Notes under the pieces: generated by a model
What the model was told of the DNA's origin: nothing
What the model saw: the letters and a program-made list of their open reading frames with translations, nothing else
Database searches by the model: none
From: CAMBRF01 sp964404035
GTDB lineage: Bacteria > Verrucomicrobiota > Kiritimatiellia > CAIKKV01 > CAITUY01
Direction of reading: 5' to 3'
Length of the DNA: 9,414 bases
Assembly: GCA_964404035.1 (NCBI GenBank)
Contig: CAYOIT010000168.1
Location: 1 to 9,414 of the forward strand
Part shown: positions 1 to 6,559 of the stretch, piece by piece
Layout of the letters: each line of letters starts with the position of its first letter
Numbering within the stretch: the stretch's first letter is position 1
Program-made: the position numbers and the translations under genes

Positions 1-1643
1 ATCTCGTCCTTGACGACAAACTCCTCGTCAGGAACGCTCGCCGCCTTGATGCTCAAGCCGATCTTGCGATCCACGGAATCGATCCGGACGATGCGGGCCT
101 TCACTTCCTGGCCGGCCTTCAGCACGTCCTTGACCTTCTCAACGCGGTCATCGCTGATCTGCGAGATGTGTACCAACCCGTCGATGCCTTCCTCGATCTC
201 CACAAACGCGCCGAAGGACGCCAGCTTCGTAACCTTGCCGGTCACCATCTGACCAACCTTCATTCGCGAAGTGATCGTGGACCACGGATCTTCCTGCGCC
301 TGCTTCAGGCCCAGGCTGATGCGCTGATTGTCAGGATCGACTTCCAGGACGACTGCGGCAACCTCGTCACCCTTCTTCAGGATTTCGGACGGGTGGTTGA
401 CCTTGCGGGTCCAGGACATATCCGACACGTGCACCATGCCGTCAATCCCCTCTTCCAGCTCGATGAACGCGCCGTACGAGGTCAGATTGCGGACCTTGCC
501 GCTCACACGGGCACCGATCGGGTAACGCATGCGCACGCCGTCCCAGGGATTCTCCTCGGTCTGGCGGATGCCCAACGCGATCTTCTGCTCTTCCTTGTTG
601 ACGTTGAGGACGACCACGTCGACTTCCTGCCCGACCGTCAGCACGTCCGAAGCGCGTGCAATACGTTTGGTCCAGGAAATCTCGGAAACGTGAACCAATC
701 CTTCCACGCCCTGTTCGAGTTCGACGAAGGCGCCATAGGGAACCAGATTGACCACTTTGCCGCGCAGACGGCTGCCCACAGGATACTTGGCCTGGATATT
801 GTCCCAGGGATTGGCCGAGCGCTGCTTGAGACCCAAGGAAACGCGCTCTTTCTCCTGATTGACATCCAGAATGACCACTTCGAGCGTTTCGCCGACCTTC
901 GCCACCTCGGACGGATGGTTCAGGCGGCCCCAGCTCATATCGGTGATGTGCAACAATCCGTCCATACCGTCGAGGTCCACGAACACACCGAAGTCGGTGA
1001 TATTCTTGACCACGCCCTTGCGGACCTGGCCGACCTTGATCTCGGTCAGCAACTCGCGCTTGCGGTCGCGGCGGCGATCCTCGAGCAACTCGCGGCGCGA
1101 CAGCACAATGTTGCGGCGGTCGTCGTTGATCTTGATGATCTTGAAGTCAACCTTCTTGCCGACCAATCCATCCGGATCGTGAACCGGCGTAACATCGACC
1201 TGCGAACCGGGCAGGAACGATTCCACCCCACCGACGTCGACAATGAATCCACCCTTGACGCGGCTGCGGATCTCGCCTTCGACGATGCTGCCTTCCTTGT
1301 AGGTTTCCAGGACCTTGTTCCAGCGCTCCTGCTGTTCTGCCCGGCCCTTGCTGAGCATGACCATGCCTTCGTCATCCTCGATGCCTTCGAGCAGTACATT
1401 GAATACATCGCCGGGCTTGACCACGGAAATATCGGGAAATTCACTGGCATGGATCATGCCTTCGGATTTGTATCCGATGTCGATGAGGACGCCGTCCGGC
1501 CTGACTTCCAGGACTTTGCCCGGAATGATGGAGCCTTCGACGAAATCTTTGAGGGTGTCTTCGTACATCCGCGCCATCTGTGCCCTTTCGGTGGATTCTT
1601 CCACCGCCGCCACAGCGCGCTTCTTTGCCGTCTTTGTTGTCAT
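1..1643 (-). CDS. rpsA: 30S ribosomal protein S1 (3' end cut by window edge)
   Basis: RNA-binding protein of the small ribosomal subunit that brings mRNA to the ribosome and helps unfold structured leaders. Translating back from the ATG at 1643-1641 gives 547 residues with no stop, beginning MTTKTAKKRA; the C-terminus lies beyond base 1. Six S1 (OB-fold) domains are visible at about residues 36-99, 117-184, 204-274, 289-361, 376-448 and 463-534. Domains 3-6 carry the canonical pattern GxVxxxxxFGxFVxL..GxxGLxHxS (for example YGAFVELE and GLVHVSEISW in domain 4). Domains 1 and 2 are more divergent, as in E. coli S1 (557 residues), where they bind the ribosome. Only the short tail after domain 6 should be missing. 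There is no strong Shine-Dalgarno: a weak GGTAG sits 8 bases before the ATG, which fits the known SD-poor, autoregulated rpsA mRNAs. The gene is separated from the upstream pseudouridine synthase by 177 bases, so it may have its own promoter. Confidence 0.97.
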   Translation of the reverse strand, partial: MTTKTAKKRAVAAVEESTERAQMARMYEDTLKDFVEGSIIPGKVLEVRPDGVLIDIGYKSEGMIHASEFPDISVVKPGDVFNVLLEGIEDDEGMVMLSKGRAEQQERWNKVLETYKEGSIVEGEIRSRVKGGFIVDVGGVESFLPGSQVDVTPVHDPDGLVGKKVDFKIIKINDDRRNIVLSRRELLEDRRRDRKRELLTEIKVGQVRKGVVKNITDFGVFVDLDGMDGLLHITDMSWGRLNHPSEVAKVGETLEVVILDVNQEKERVSLGLKQRSANPWDNIQAKYPVGSRLRGKVVNLVPYGAFVELEQGVEGLVHVSEISWTKRIARASDVLTVGQEVDVVVLNVNKEEQKIALGIRQTEENPWDGVRMRYPIGARVSGKVRNLTSYGAFIELEEGIDGMVHVSDMSWTRKVNHPSEILKKGDEVAAVVLEVDPDNQRISLGLKQAQEDPWSTITSRMKVGQMVTGKVTKLASFGAFVEIEEGIDGLVHISQISDDRVEKVKDVLKAGQEVKARIVRIDSVDRKIGLSIKAASVPDEEFVVKDE

Positions 1644-1694
1644 ACTGTTTACTACCGATTTGGTTGACTCAGTTCCACGAGCCAGGGACTGCCC

Positions 1695-1708
1695 GGCGCA
1701 CACGCGCC
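1695..1708 (-). promoter_or_regulatory. Small hairpin in the rpsA leader
   Basis: A perfect inverted repeat, GGCGC-GTGT-GCGCC on the minus strand, forms a 5-bp stem with a 4-base loop; two flanking T/G wobble pairs could extend it. It lies about 51 bases upstream of the rpsA start codon, inside the 177-base gap 1644-1820, which otherwise holds no gene I can support. S1 mRNAs in well-studied bacteria are translationally autoregulated through structured, SD-poor leaders, so a role as a leader structure is a reasonable inference. A short GC-rich hairpin can also arise by chance. There is no T-run after it, so it is not an intrinsic terminator. Confidence 0.35.
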
Positions 1709-1820
1709 AAGAACACCATGGCCCACCGACTAAGAACGCATGATAATCTCCGATAACCCGTTGCCGCGCAAGCCCAAAAAGCGGCCTGATGCTCCTCTTT
1801 TTTTCGTTGGGGCGGCCAGA

Positions 1821-2612
1821 CTATCGTCGGCGATCTTCCCGCTTGTCGCCATACCTAAGATTCTTCGGCGCAACGTGATGCGAATCAAGAAGGTCGGCCT
1901 GCCCCATCAGGCGGGCAATGTGGCGCGGGATGGCGGCCTCGAAAACCAGGCGGGCGCCGGTCACAGGATGGGTAAAAGCGATCGATCGCGCATGAAGCGC
2001 CAGCAGCTTGTGCGGGTCTGCGGCCCGGCCATATTTGCGGTCGCCAACCACCGGGTGACCGGACTCGGCCAGGTGAACCCGGATCTGGTTCTTGCGGCCC
2101 GTGATCAGGTCGACCTCCAGTAGACAGAACGCGCGGACGGTCTTCAGAACCCGCCAGGCGGTCTGCGCCCATTGGCCCTTGCTGGCGTCGGGTGTCGAGT
2201 AGACACGGTGCGCGGCGTTCTCCGCCAGGTAGGAGGTGATCCGGCCTTCCGGCTTGGCGGGCGTGCCATGCACGACCGCCAGATAAGTCTTCCGGACGTC
2301 TTTCCAGTCCTCTTGCAGCTGGCGCTTGACCGGTTCGGTCTTGGCAAATACCAGTACGCCTGAGGTGTCGCGGTCCAGGCGATGAACGATAAAGATGCGT
2401 TGACTCGCGCGGCTGTACCCTCTCCGGACATAGTCCATCAGCAGCCGGTAGGCCGTACGATCACGATCCGCCTCCGTGGCGATGGTCAACAACCCTGACG
2501 ACTTGTCCACGACGAGAAGCTGCTGATCCTCATGGAGAATCAGCAGCCCGGGAAGATGCTGGCGCCGGGGCGGACGCTCGTCTCTGCCCCTTGGTTCCCG
2601 TCGATCGATCAT
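1821..2612 (-). CDS. RluA-family pseudouridine synthase
   Basis: 263-residue enzyme converting specific uridines in rRNA or tRNA to pseudouridine. The family signature HRLDRDTSG is at residues 77-85, with the catalytic aspartate at D80 (the D of RLD). Other conserved blocks are the ILHEDQQLLVVDKSSGLLT entry strand (25-43), TGRKNQIRVHLAESGHPVVG (171-190), GDRKYG (190-195) and LLALHA (203-208). There is no N-terminal S4 domain: the catalytic fold starts after about 20 Arg-rich residues. That makes it resemble short RluA/TruC-type members rather than RluC or RluD. The ATG at 2612 is only 3 bases after the kinase TGA stop, pointing to coupling. The C-terminal tail (KREDRRR) is basic. The exact target nucleotide cannot be assigned from sequence, so no gene symbol is given. 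Confidence 0.92.
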   Translation of the reverse strand: MIDRREPRGRDERPPRRQHLPGLLILHEDQQLLVVDKSSGLLTIATEADRDRTAYRLLMDYVRRGYSRASQRIFIVHRLDRDTSGVLVFAKTEPVKRQLQEDWKDVRKTYLAVVHGTPAKPEGRITSYLAENAAHRVYSTPDASKGQWAQTAWRVLKTVRAFCLLEVDLITGRKNQIRVHLAESGHPVVGDRKYGRAADPHKLLALHARSIAFTHPVTGARLVFEAAIPRHIARLMGQADLLDSHHVAPKNLRYGDKREDRRR

Positions 2613-2615
2613 GGG

Positions 2616-3539
2616 TCAGTGATCCGCCGGAGTCAGGCTGATCATGTTCTCAAAAGCGTGGAAGCGATGTTCAAGCTCACCTCTGGTCAGGCGCTGCAGC
2701 CGTTCCAGGCTGAAGGCTTCCACCCCGAAGGAGGCCACCACACTGCCATAGGCCATGGCTTTTCGAATCGCGTCGGGCTCGATTCGTCCCTGCTCGGCCA
2801 GCGAGCCCATGAAGCCCCCCGCAAACGTGTCGCCGGCCCCCGTCGGATCGTTCACAACTTCGAGGGGATAGGCCGGCACCACGAACACGCCGGCAGAAGA
2901 GAACAACATGGCCCCATGTTCGCCCTTCTTGAGAATCACGTATTCCGGACCCCAGCTCAGGATCTTCTTCGCCGCCTTGACAAGGTTATGCTCGCCGGAC
3001 AACAGGCGGGCCTCGGACTCGTTAAGCGTCAGAAGATCCACCGAGGAGATCACTTCCATCAATGGAGCGCGCGCTATCTTGATCCATAGATCCATCGTGT
3101 CCGCCACGACAAAACGGGGTGACTTCACCTGCTGCAGGACATGCAGTTGAAGTTCGGGCGAGATGTTGGCGAGAAACAGGAACGGGGTGTCACCGTACTC
3201 CGCCGGCAACTCGGGCATGAAGGACGCGAACACGTTGAGATCCGTGGACAGTGTCCGCCGGTTGTTCATGTCGGCTTCGTAAACGCCCGACCATCTGAAC
3301 GTCTTCCCTTCCACCCGCTGCAAGCCTTTGAGGTCGATGGCAAAGTGACGATAGAGGGCCATATGCTGTTCCGGAAAATCGGACCCCACCACCCCCACCA
3401 TTCCCGTACGCACAAAGAAGGACGCCGCCGCACAGGCATAGCTGACCGACCCGCCCAGAATCTCCTCGCACCGGGCCGTCGCCGTCTCGATAGTATCGAG
3501 CCCGACTGACCCCACCACCACAAGCTGAACTGGTTTCAT
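2616..3539 (-). CDS. PfkB-family carbohydrate/nucleoside kinase
   Basis: 307-residue ribokinase-fold kinase that transfers phosphate from ATP to a sugar or nucleoside hydroxyl. The N-terminal half has VVVGSVGLDTIET (7-19) and the GG hinge of PfkB signature 1 (LGGSVSYACAAA, 28-39). The C-terminal half has the diagnostic NDPTGAGDTFAGGF (230-243), which forms the GAGD anion hole with D237 as catalytic base. TLNESEARLL (171-180) is the conserved Asn/Glu metal/phosphate block. The substrate is unknown; the lid region (SGVYEADMNNRRTLSTDLNV, 84-103) is unlike ribokinase or fructokinase sequences I recognise. Similar orphan kinases are usually annotated only as PfkB domain or sugar kinase. The ATG at 3539 follows aroQ by 10 bases and has an AGGGGG Shine-Dalgarno 5 bases upstream that overlaps the end of aroQ, so both genes are probably translated from one mRNA. 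Confidence 0.9.
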   Translation of the reverse strand: MKPVQLVVVGSVGLDTIETATARCEEILGGSVSYACAAASFFVRTGMVGVVGSDFPEQHMALYRHFAIDLKGLQRVEGKTFRWSGVYEADMNNRRTLSTDLNVFASFMPELPAEYGDTPFLFLANISPELQLHVLQQVKSPRFVVADTMDLWIKIARAPLMEVISSVDLLTLNESEARLLSGEHNLVKAAKKILSWGPEYVILKKGEHGAMLFSSAGVFVVPAYPLEVVNDPTGAGDTFAGGFMGSLAEQGRIEPDAIRKAMAYGSVVASFGVEAFSLERLQRLTRGELEHRFHAFENMISLTPADH

Positions 3540-3549
3540 GCTGACCCCC

Positions 3550-3993
3550 TCACCCTTTCTTCCGTTTCAAGTAGTCAATCAAGGCCTCCACCGCGAGCCG
3601 GTAGCTCGTCATTCCAAAACCCGCGATCTGGCCGATACAGGCGGCCGCCGTAAGACTGGTGTGGCGAAACCCCTCGCGCGCCTGAATGTTCGAAAGATGG
3701 ACCTCCACGCAGGGGACCGCGACCGCCTGCAAGGCATCCCGGATCGCCACACTCGTGTGCGTATAGGCCGCCGGGTTCAGGATCAGACCGTCATACACGC
3801 CCCGGCTCTTGCCGATTCGGGTCACCAGATCCCCTTCCTCGTTGGCCTGATGCCACTCCACGGCCACCCCCTTCTCGCGCCCATACTCCTGAAGGCCTTT
3901 CATCATGTCCGCAAGGGTCAGGGAGCCATAGATTCCCGGCTCCCGGGTTCCCAGCAGGTTAAGATTCGGTCCGTTGAGAATCAGGATCTTCAT
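3550..3993 (-). CDS. aroQ: 3-dehydroquinate dehydratase, type II
   Basis: 147-residue cytoplasmic enzyme of the shikimate pathway, dehydrating 3-dehydroquinate to 3-dehydroshikimate; type II enzymes are dodecamers of this size. The hallmark start ILNGPNLNLLGTREPGIYG (residues 5-23) holds the active-site Arg (R17) and Tyr (Y22). NPAAYTHTS (73-81) provides the substrate-binding Asn and the catalytic His (H79). EVHLSNIQAREGFRH (97-111) gives the second His/Ser-Asn substrate site and the Arg. The frame is open upstream to 4116, but the extra 41 residues are out-of-frame Arg-rich translation of the upstream gene. The ATG at 3993 matches the family's N-terminus and has a strong Shine-Dalgarno. The first 35 bases overlap the 3' end of the ricT-like gene, suggesting translational coupling. 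Confidence 0.97.
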   Translation of the reverse strand: MKILILNGPNLNLLGTREPGIYGSLTLADMMKGLQEYGREKGVAVEWHQANEEGDLVTRIGKSRGVYDGLILNPAAYTHTSVAIRDALQAVAVPCVEVHLSNIQAREGFRHTSLTAAACIGQIAGFGMTSYRLAVEALIDYLKRKKG

Positions 3994-4831
3994 GAGGTTT
4001 CCTCCCTTTTGCACATGCTTCGCCATGGGTCTCCGCCACGGGCTCCACCGCCGCCGCCTCGACCGCCAGGATGCGACCGTCTTCCAGGCGCACCTTGATG
4101 GTCTGGGAAAGAACATCCTTGTCGATGATCCAGCCCATGCCCTCCGGACACTTCACGCGGATGCCATCCTTGGGCAGGTTTTCACCCTGCCGCCGATAGC
4201 ACTCGAACTCGTATTTCAGGCAGCACTTCAGCCGGCCGCACACCCCGCCGATCGTTGCGGGATTCAGCGCCAACCGCTGAACCTTGGCCATCTTCACGCT
4301 GACGGCATCGAAGTGCCTCAACCAGGATCGGCAACAGAGCTGGCGCCCACAGGCGCCCATCCCGCCCACCAATCGCGCGGCATCACGCACACCGATCTGC
4401 CGCATTTCGATACGCGCATGCAGTTCGGAACACAACGTCCTGATCAACTCGGTGCAGTCCACCCGATCCTCCGCCGTGTAAGTGACATGAAGCACCGCGC
4501 GGTCAAAGCTGTAGCGGACCTGCACGACATGCACCGGCAGTTTCTGCTCGTCCACTCGCCGGTGCACGGTCTTGGCCGCCATGCGGCCCAGAACCGTATT
4601 CTCCTTGGCCTTGGATTGGTCGTGAAGCGTGGCGCGCCTGACAATCATGGCGGCGACACCGTGCGCCGACAAGTCCCCCGACTGTTCGTCAAGACGGATC
4701 ACCCGCCCGAATTCAGGAACCCGGGCACACTCCACCACACAAAGGTCGCCGGGGTGAATGGCAAGCTCGGACGCACTGACGGCATGCAGGACGGCCTCGT
4801 CCTCGAGCAATATTTCCGCGCTTCTGTGCAC
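3959..4831 (-). CDS. ricT: PSP1-domain protein, RicT/YaaT-like
   Basis: 290-residue homologue of B. subtilis RicT (YaaT), a member of the Ric (Y) complex that binds Fe-S clusters and affects RNase Y-dependent mRNA maturation, sporulation and competence. The match is extensive: the PSP1 core spans about residues 55-145 (VRYSFDRAVLHVTYTAEDRVD), followed by IEMRQIGVRDAARLVGG (141-157). Two cysteine clusters follow, CGRQLCC (161-167) and CGRLKCCLKYE (198-208). Cys161/166/167 and Cys198/203/204 are the likely cluster ligands. The start is GTG at 4831, overlapping the TAG stop of holB by one base (TAGTG). The tail after about residue 262 is low in recognisable motifs and overlaps aroQ by 35 bases. 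The gene sits directly after tmk-holB, the same neighbourhood as in Bacillus, but no ricA or ricF partner is seen here, so its role outside Firmicutes is open. Confidence 0.93.
   Translation of the reverse strand: MHRSAEILLEDEAVLHAVSASELAIHPGDLCVVECARVPEFGRVIRLDEQSGDLSAHGVAAMIVRRATLHDQSKAKENTVLGRMAAKTVHRRVDEQKLPVHVVQVRYSFDRAVLHVTYTAEDRVDCTELIRTLCSELHARIEMRQIGVRDAARLVGGMGACGRQLCCRSWLRHFDAVSVKMAKVQRLALNPATIGGVCGRLKCCLKYEFECYRRQGENLPKDGIRVKCPEGMGWIIDKDVLSQTIKVRLEDGRILAVEAAAVEPVAETHGEACAKGRKPHEDPDSQRTES
4001..4006 (-). promoter_or_regulatory. Shine-Dalgarno site that decides the aroQ start
   Basis: GGGAGG on the minus strand lies 7 bases upstream of the ATG at 3993, the best ribosome binding site in the window. 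It is located inside the coding sequence of the preceding PSP1/RicT gene. It selects the family-consistent aroQ start (MKILILNGPN) over the longer open frame reaching 4116. Confidence 0.8.
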
Positions 4832-5805
4832 TACGCCCCCTGACTGACCAGACTGTTCATGGTCACCTGAATCACCGTATCCTGCGTGAGGTTACGGTCG
4901 AACTGCCGCTGCATGCCCTCGATGGTCTGAAGATTCCTCAAGGCATCACGGTAGGTCAGCCCTTTGGCCAGGGCGGCAATCGTCTCGGCCTGTTCGGGAT
5001 AGCGCAACACGGAAGCTTCCGCTCCGCACACGGCCAGCAGGATGTCCCGGTGCCAGAACAGGAGGGCTCGCACCACCATGCTGCGGAGTCCCCTGAAACG
5101 GGCCTCGATGCGGGCATTGAGCGTTTCATCCGCAATCTCCTCGCCGTCGGCCCGTTCCTCTTCGTCTTCCTTCACACTCTTCTTGATCTGATCCAGCAAC
5201 TGCCCCAGCAAGGCGCAGCGCGCCAGGCGTCCCATCAACCCGCCTTCGACCGGCGCCGCCAGAATCTCCAGCAGGGGCGTCCGCCAGGGTTCGGGCAAAG
5301 CCTCCTGTTCCGTCGACAGCACGATACGCTGACAACGGGATAGAATGGTAGGCATCATCGACTGGGGGTTGTCCGAGAGCAGAAGAAACAGGCTTCGCGG
5401 CGGCGGCTCCTCAAGCGTCTTGAGAAACGCGTTGGCGGCTTCCTCCCCCACTCGATCGGCGCCCACCAACACCGCAACCTTCCAGCTCCCCCCCATCGTC
5501 GTCTGGTAGATCAGTCGCTGCAATTCACGGATGCGGTCAATCCCTACCGTGCGCGACTTCTTCTCAGGCTCGATCCAGACGACATCCGGATTCGTCCGGT
5601 TCCGCACCTTCACACAGGCGGGGCAATCCCCGCAGGGTTTGACAATTCCCTCGCAGACCAGGCGGCTCACCACCCCTTCGGCGAACGGCAACCCCTCGTC
5701 ACGAATCGTCCCCACCACGAGATACGCCTGAGCCACACGGCCGGCCGCCAGGGCGTCGTCGAAGGAGGCAAACGCCCGGGTCAATCTGGAATCTTGGGAA
5801 GACAT
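4831..5805 (-). CDS. holB: DNA polymerase III delta-prime subunit
   Basis: 324-residue clamp-loader subunit that, with delta and tau/gamma, loads the beta sliding clamp at primed DNA. The clamp-loader AAA+ fold is recognisable from QAYLVVG (26-32), where the Walker A is degenerate: no GKT/S follows, as is normal for delta-prime, which does not bind ATP. A four-cysteine zinc module is at C51, C58, C61 and C64 (CEGIVKPCGDCPAC), followed by HPD-like NPDVVWIEP (72-80). VGIDRIRELQRLIY (87-100), KTLEEPPPRSLFLLLSDNP (129-147) and the SRC motif SRCQR (156-160), carrying the trans-acting arginine finger R157, complete the identification. The C-terminal collar domain is divergent and holds an acidic stretch (EDEEERADGEE). 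The ATG at 5805 lies 22 bases after tmk and lacks a clear Shine-Dalgarno. The tmk-holB pair is a common bacterial arrangement. Confidence 0.94.
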   Translation of the reverse strand: MSSQDSRLTRAFASFDDALAAGRVAQAYLVVGTIRDEGLPFAEGVVSRLVCEGIVKPCGDCPACVKVRNRTNPDVVWIEPEKKSRTVGIDRIRELQRLIYQTTMGGSWKVAVLVGADRVGEEAANAFLKTLEEPPPRSLFLLLSDNPQSMMPTILSRCQRIVLSTEQEALPEPWRTPLLEILAAPVEGGLMGRLARCALLGQLLDQIKKSVKEDEEERADGEEIADETLNARIEARFRGLRSMVVRALLFWHRDILLAVCGAEASVLRYPEQAETIAALAKGLTYRDALRNLQTIEGMQRQFDRNLTQDTVIQVTMNSLVSQGA

Positions 5806-5827
5806 GGTTTGAAAACAGCAACTCAGG

Positions 5828-6475
5828 TCAAGGTTTCATCTTTTCCAACACCACGTTCCAGATCGCGGCCTCCACAACCGCCTCGGCATGCATGCTGTCG
5901 ATCACCTGAATGCGTTCGGGCCAGCGGCGGGCGAGTTGCAGGTATCCCGTGCGCACCCGTTCGTGGAATTCGACCTGCTCCCGTTCAAACCGGTCATGCG
6001 TCGTCTTCTGTTCGCGATTCCTGAGCGTCAACCGCTCCATCCCTGTCTGCGTTTCGATATCGAGCAGAAGGGTGAGATCGGGCAGGCACCCTCCCACCGC
6101 AAACGTATTGATATCGAGAATCGCCTGAAGATCGAACCCGCGGCCATACCCCTGGTAGGCGGTCGTTGAATCGATGAACCGGTCGCACAGCACCCACAGT
6201 CCTTTTTTCAAGGCGGGCAGAATGACATGGTTCACCAACTGGGCACGACTGGCCTCGAACAACAGGAGCTCGGCCTCCGGACAAATGGGTTCGCCGGCAT
6301 GATCATGCTGCAGAATGCCGCGGATGGCCTCCCCTGTCGGCGTGCCTCCCGGTTCACGCGTGGTAAGAACCGCATGCCCCTGCGCCTTCAGCCGCTCCGC
6401 CAATCGCCGGATCTGAGTCGATTTACCGCCGCCTTCCGGTCCCTCGAAGGTAATGAATTTTCCAGACTGCGTCAT
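5828..6475 (-). CDS. tmk: Thymidylate kinase
   Basis: 215-residue cytoplasmic kinase phosphorylating dTMP to dTDP with ATP, the committed step to dTTP. The P-loop GPEGGGKST is at residues 12-20, the dTMP-binding TREPGGTPTGEAIR at 39-52, the conserved DRFIDSTTAYQGYGRG at 98-113, and the core strand LTLLLDIETQTGMERL follows near 133-148. The P-loop has Gly-rich residues and no Arg after the first Gly; the Arg-containing LID segment is RNREQKTTHDRFE, as in E. coli-type (type II) enzymes. Length is typical (about 205-215). The ATG at 6475 matches the family N-terminus; AGGAAG lies about 11 bases upstream, a rather distant ribosome binding site. It is 84 bases downstream of cysS, with no terminator visible between them. 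Confidence 0.97.
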   Translation of the reverse strand: MTQSGKFITFEGPEGGGKSTQIRRLAERLKAQGHAVLTTREPGGTPTGEAIRGILQHDHAGEPICPEAELLLFEASRAQLVNHVILPALKKGLWVLCDRFIDSTTAYQGYGRGFDLQAILDINTFAVGGCLPDLTLLLDIETQTGMERLTLRNREQKTTHDRFEREQVEFHERVRTGYLQLARRWPERIQVIDSMHAEAVVEAAIWNVVLEKMKP

Positions 6476-6528
6476 GGCCTGTCACTCTTCCTGCAAGCGT
6501 CGCGTTGCCGTAGTATTCCCAGTCTTCA

Positions 6529-6554
6529 TTCTGACTTCTGACTTCTGGATTCTC
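6529..6554 (+). repeat. Heptamer tandem repeat TTCTGAN in the tmk-cysS gap
   Basis: Consecutive heptamers TTCTGAC, TTCTGAC and TTCTGGA, then TTCTCTC, read on the plus strand. This is a period-7 repeat inside the 84-base gap 6476-6559, which holds nothing else recognisable apart from the weak tmk ribosome binding site. A copy of the same family in the opposite orientation lies just upstream of cysS at 8050-8069. Short TTCTGAA/C-type heptamer runs are a known kind of intergenic repeat in several bacteria, notably cyanobacteria; their function is unknown. Confidence 0.75.
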
Positions 6555-6559
6555 TCCCC

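Noticed and set aside
168..1667. A 499-codon open frame on the plus strand opposite rpsA
   Set aside because: It is antisense to a clearly coding six-domain S1 gene; the repeated S1 domains and GC-rich third positions keep the opposite frame open. Its translation is His/Asp/Leu-rich with no recognisable domain and no ribosome binding site.
1740..1745. TATCAT on the minus strand as a -10 box for rpsA
   Set aside because: No acceptable -35 hexamer is found at 16-18 bases; the nearest TTG-containing hexamer is at about 20 bases and is GC-rich. Not strong enough to call.
3974..4843. A 289-codon plus-strand open frame opposite the ricT-like gene
   Set aside because: The minus-strand frame matches RicT along its length; the plus frame is its mirror and ends at the same junctions.
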